From Chitinophagaceae bacterium (GTDB taxonomy: Bacteria > Bacteroidota > Bacteroidia > Chitinophagales > Chitinophagaceae), in NCBI GenBank assembly GCA_017882205.1, contig JADGPY010000278.1, positions 1-9,016 on the forward strand: a DNA stretch of 9,016 nt, written 5' to 3'. Made by a program: the position numbers and the translations under genes. This document shows, piece by piece, positions 6,519 to 9,016 of this stretch. The notes beneath the pieces were generated by a model. The model was not told the DNA's origin. It made no database searches and saw only the letters and a list, made by a program, of their open reading frames with translations. How positions within the stretch are numbered: position 1 is the stretch's first letter; each line of letters starts with the position of its first letter.

Positions 6519-7519
6519 TTTTTGATTATTTTGACGATATTACTTTCGGGCAACCGCAATTTTTTTACCTTCTTGCAATTATTCCTATACTTGCCATTGC
6601 TAAAATAATTCAAGGTAACAGGCAACTTGCCGCTCTCAATGTTTCAACTTTAAAAGGGATCAAAAATATTACAAGCTGGAAAAATGTATTTCATCAGGTA
6701 CCATTTTTATTCAGGCTGTTGGCGATGGCATTCATCATCATAGCTCTTGCACATCCACAAACAAAGAACGATCAGCAGCAAACAGAAGGGGAGGGAGTTG
6801 ATATTATTTTATGTATCGATGTTAGTGGCAGTATGACTGCACAGGATTTTACCCCGAACAGAATGGAGGCTGCAAAGAAAGTTGCATCAGATTTTGTAGA
6901 TAAGAGGGTAGCTGATCGCATTGGTATCGTCATATTCTCTGGTGAGAGCTTCACCCAATGTCCATTAACAACAGATCATGCCGTATTGAAAATGCAGATA
7001 GATCAAATCCATAACGGATTACTGGAAGATGGTACCGCAATAGGTTCAGGACTTGCCACTGGTGTAGATCGCCTTCGTGGAAGTAATGCCAAGAGTAAGG
7101 TTATCATTTTGCTCACAGATGGAGTAAATAACGGTGGCCTGATAGATCCTGCTACTGCTAAAGAGATCGCCAAAGTTTTTAAAATAAAAGTATATACTAT
7201 TGGAGTGGGTACTGATGGTTATGCCCCTACACCTATAAATACGCCCATGGGAATTGTTATGCAAAATGAAAAAGTGGCCATCGATGAAAAATTGTTGATT
7301 AATATTGCAAATGAAACCGGGGGAAAATATTTTCGGGCAAAGGATAATGAAAGCCTGAAGAATATCTACAACGATATTGATAAGCTGGAAAAATCAAAAG
7401 TTGAGATTACCACCTATCATCGGTACACCGATAAATTTTACCCCTTTGTCTTTGCAGCTTTGCTGTTCATCTTCCTCGACGTATTTCTAAGATTTACCGT
7501 CTTTAAGAAGTTCCCATAA
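6515..7519 (+). CDS. batA: BatA, membrane VWA-domain protein
   Basis: The protein has 334 residues. N-terminal membrane segments lie at about 16-33 and 62-80, a periplasm- or cytosol-facing VWA domain at about 95-290, and a final membrane helix at about 308-328. The MIDAS motif is complete: DVSGS (102-106), Thr174 in EDGTAIGSGLA, and TDG (201-203), so metal-dependent ligand binding is expected. The start is GTG at 6515, overlapping the previous stop by four bases; MIFDYFDDITFGQPQFFYLL matches the usual BatA N-terminus and the next Met, at residue 71, would remove the first span. Bat proteins were named for Bacteroides aerotolerance; their molecular job is unresolved. The normal partners batB, batC and batD do not follow; rsgA comes after 25 bases. 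Confidence 0.93.
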   Translation: MIFDYFDDITFGQPQFFYLLAIIPILAIAKIIQGNRQLAALNVSTLKGIKNITSWKNVFHQVPFLFRLLAMAFIIIALAHPQTKNDQQQTEGEGVDIILCIDVSGSMTAQDFTPNRMEAAKKVASDFVDKRVADRIGIVIFSGESFTQCPLTTDHAVLKMQIDQIHNGLLEDGTAIGSGLATGVDRLRGSNAKSKVIILLTDGVNNGGLIDPATAKEIAKVFKIKVYTIGVGTDGYAPTPINTPMGIVMQNEKVAIDEKLLINIANETGGKYFRAKDNESLKNIYNDIDKLEKSKVEITTYHRYTDKFYPFVFAALLFIFLDVFLRFTVFKKFP

Positions 7520-7531
7520 CCTATTAACGTA

Positions 7532-7539
7532 TTAACTTG
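7532..7539 (+). promoter_or_regulatory. Weak -7-like element before rsgA
   Basis: TTAACTTG lies five bases before the rsgA ATG and resembles the elements seen at the same distance before gldB and nadE, but it matches only four of six fixed -7 positions. TATTAAC occurs twice just upstream (7522-7535). rsgA may have its own near-leaderless promoter in addition to read-through from the bat operon. Confidence 0.25.
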
Positions 7540-7544
7540 CATTT

Positions 7545-8471
7545 ATGGAGGCAACAGTCTATAAATCAACAGGCAGCTGGTATGTTGTAAAAAGTGATGG
7601 GGGTATTAAATATAATTCGCGCATCAAAGGGAAATTCAAGATTGCTGATATTACTTCTACCAATCCAATAGCCGTTGGTGATCACGTTGAAATTGAGATG
7701 GAGAATAAAGTGGAGGGGACGGTTGTGATCACAAAGATTCATGACCGGAAAAATTACATTACCAGGCAATCTCCACATAATAAGAATCAGCATCATATTG
7801 TAGCCTCCAACCTGGATCAATCGCTTTTATTTGCGACTTTAAAGGATCCTAAAACATCCCAGGGGTTTATCGACAGGTTTCTGATAGCTTCAGAGGCATA
7901 TCATGTGCCCTCAATAATAGTTTTTAATAAATCGGATCTGTACAAAAAAAAGGAGATGGAAAGATTCGAAGAGCTAAAAGAAATGTATGAATCAATCGGG
8001 TACCAGGTAGTGCTGATGAGTATAGAAGCAAAAACGGGTATAGAAGAAGTTAAGAGCCTTTTGAAAGATAAAGTTACCTTACTAAGTGGCCATTCAGGTG
8101 TTGGAAAATCTTCTTTTATCAATGTTGTATTCCCTGAATTAAAATTGAAAACACAGGATGTAAGCGGTTGGAGCGGTAAGGGTCTGCATACAACAACATT
8201 TGCTGAAATGTTTGATCTTCCTATAGGTGGAAAAATTATTGATACCCCGGGGTTGAGAGAATTTGCATTAATGGATATTTCAAAGTACGAGCTATCACAT
8301 TTTTTTCCGGAAATGCGACGGTTGATCAATGATTGCCAGTTCAACGATTGTATGCATATAAATGAACCCGGTTGCGCTATAAAGGCTGCTGTAAATACTG
8401 GTGCGATATCAGCTGACAGATATGTTAGCTACCTGACAATTTTGGATACCATACAGGAAAAAAAGTTCTAA
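7545..8471 (+). CDS. rsgA: Small ribosomal subunit biogenesis GTPase RsgA
   Basis: This 308-residue protein is a circularly permuted GTPase that assists late maturation of the 30S subunit. An N-terminal OB-fold (about 1-68) precedes motifs in the permuted order: G4 NKSD (128-131), the G1 P-loop GHSGVGKSS (182-190), a G2 switch GKGLHTTT (211-218) and G3 DTPG (233-236). The C-terminal zinc-binding knuckle is intact, with Cys264, Cys269, His271 and Cys277. All hallmark residues are present, so it should be active. The ATG at 7545 gives the expected MEATVYKSTGSWY start. It lies 25 bases after batA on the same strand and overlaps the convergent next gene by four bases. Its association with the Bat genes is probably positional rather than functional. 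Confidence 0.97.
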   Translation: MEATVYKSTGSWYVVKSDGGIKYNSRIKGKFKIADITSTNPIAVGDHVEIEMENKVEGTVVITKIHDRKNYITRQSPHNKNQHHIVASNLDQSLLFATLKDPKTSQGFIDRFLIASEAYHVPSIIVFNKSDLYKKKEMERFEELKEMYESIGYQVVLMSIEAKTGIEEVKSLLKDKVTLLSGHSGVGKSSFINVVFPELKLKTQDVSGWSGKGLHTTTFAEMFDLPIGGKIIDTPGLREFALMDISKYELSHFFPEMRRLINDCQFNDCMHINEPGCAIKAAVNTGAISADRYVSYLTILDTIQEKKF

Positions 8472-8770
8472 TATGCTCTTTTCACCAGGAAGTTGGCAAT
8501 CTCAAGTACTGCCATGTTTTCTTTCTCTAATCCTTTGATGTTATGAGGTAAAATAGACACTCCATTAAAGATGTTGTAGTGCAGCGTCAGGTAATGGTTC
8601 TTGTACAGGAAATCCCAGTCGAGCGTTTCTGCATCATCTACCTGGTTCAGAAAGTTTACATGTAACTCGTCCGCCAATGTATCGGCGATGAGATAAAATT
8701 TGGAAATGCCGCAATTATCATCGATCACTGCTTCAGTGCCACCGAATTGGGTCTTTAATTGATAACACAT
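8468..8770 (-). CDS. Unrecognised 100-residue protein
   Basis: I do not recognise the family. The protein is 100 residues, with no signal peptide or membrane span, so it is probably cytosolic. The first two thirds are acidic (IDDN, NQVDDAETLDWDF), with alternating hydrophobic stretches (ISKFYLIAD, LTLHYNIFNGVSILP) suggesting beta-strands. A C-terminal amphipathic helix follows (KGLEKENMAVLEIANFLVK). There is no catalytic-looking motif. The ATG at 8770 is the only sensible start. It overlaps the rsgA stop by four bases and begins 41 bases after the small lipoprotein gene on the same strand, so the two are probably co-transcribed. Reality as a gene is supported by its filling the interval neatly and its protein-like composition. 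Confidence 0.72.
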   Translation of the reverse strand: MCYQLKTQFGGTEAVIDDNCGISKFYLIADTLADELHVNFLNQVDDAETLDWDFLYKNHYLTLHYNIFNGVSILPHNIKGLEKENMAVLEIANFLVKRAY

Positions 8771-8811
8771 AGAGATTGGTTTTATAGTTTTATCCGGAAT
8801 AGGATTCTCAG

Positions 8812-9009
8812 CTAATTTGCCTGGTAAGATTTTACTTTAAACTTTTTTGCTTTTCCTGCTGCTTTTATGGCTTCTCTATCACCAGACAGAATCCGTTCTG
8901 CACCAATATTTTTTCCATTCGTAGGGCAACCATACTTTTCTTTTTTTCGAAATATAAAACAGCCGGAAAAGAGGGTTACCACCATCAAACCCAGCAGCAT
9001 TTTCTTCAT
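8812..9009 (-). CDS. Small predicted lipoprotein, 65 residues
   Basis: The protein starts with a classic lipoprotein signal: MKKMLLGLMVVTLF followed by the lipobox FSGC, with the lipidated cysteine at residue 17. The mature part is only 49 residues and strongly basic (FRKKEK, KAAGKAKKFKVK), with a second cysteine at 28 in YGCPTNGKNIGAERILSGD. I have a vague impression that this CPTNGxNxGAE segment recurs in small Bacteroidetes lipoproteins, but I cannot name a family. A Met at residue 4 is an alternative start that keeps the signal. It reads into the unrecognised 100-residue gene after 41 bases; its promoter would lie beyond the right window edge. The whole gene is present. Confidence 0.75.
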   Translation of the reverse strand: MKKMLLGLMVVTLFSGCFIFRKKEKYGCPTNGKNIGAERILSGDREAIKAAGKAKKFKVKSYQAN

Positions 9010-9016
9010 ATATCTA

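Noticed and set aside
7901..8344. 147-residue antisense open frame inside rsgA
   Set aside because: It lies wholly opposite conserved GTPase motifs, has low-complexity Ser-rich composition and no promoter; it is a shadow of rsgA.

Overview
The window looks like chromosome of a Bacteroidota bacterium, probably Chitinophagaceae or a close relative. The evidence is an AT-rich sequence, a gldB-type gliding lipoprotein, a Bacteroidetes-type MoxR/DUF58/BatA cluster, starts preceded by TAnnTTTG-like -7 elements rather than strong Shine-Dalgarno sites, and lipoproteins with short LxxC-type signals. The genus assignment is inference. No tRNA, rRNA, CRISPR array, transposase or phage gene is visible, and no gene-free stretch exceeds about 130 bases.

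Left part (1-3475). The 3' end of apaG (5' end cut by the window edge) runs tail-to-tail into gldB on the minus strand. gldB is divergent from nadE, the glutamine-dependent NAD+ synthetase, across a 70-base gap that carries a -7-like element only four bases from each start codon. nadE overlaps a minus-strand YbjQ-family gene by four bases, stop to stop.

Middle part (3476-7519). A divergent promoter region of about 125 bases separates ybjQ from a plus-strand operon: MoxR-type AAA+ ATPase, DUF58 protein, a secreted/membrane BatD-like protein, and BatA (a membrane von Willebrand factor A protein). MoxR ATPases and VWA-domain proteins are thought to work together as a chaperone-like or envelope-stress module. 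The usual downstream batB, TPR-containing batC and full-length batD are absent here, and rsgA follows instead. Between the DUF58 gene and the BatD-like gene lies a small two-unit palindromic repeat. It is also an uninterrupted 23-codon reading frame joined to both neighbours by ATGA overlaps.

Right part (7545-9016). rsgA, a circularly permuted ribosome-assembly GTPase, overlaps by four bases a minus-strand gene for an unrecognised 100-residue protein. Upstream of that, probably in the same transcript, is a tiny 65-residue lipoprotein gene.

Most genes are ordinary and recognisable. The points most worth a second look are the repeat/micro-ORF at 5515-5586, the shortened Bat cluster, the symmetrical near-leaderless gldB/nadE promoters, and the two-gene minus-strand unit at the right end. 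I did not find a convincing new defence, mobile or biosynthetic system.
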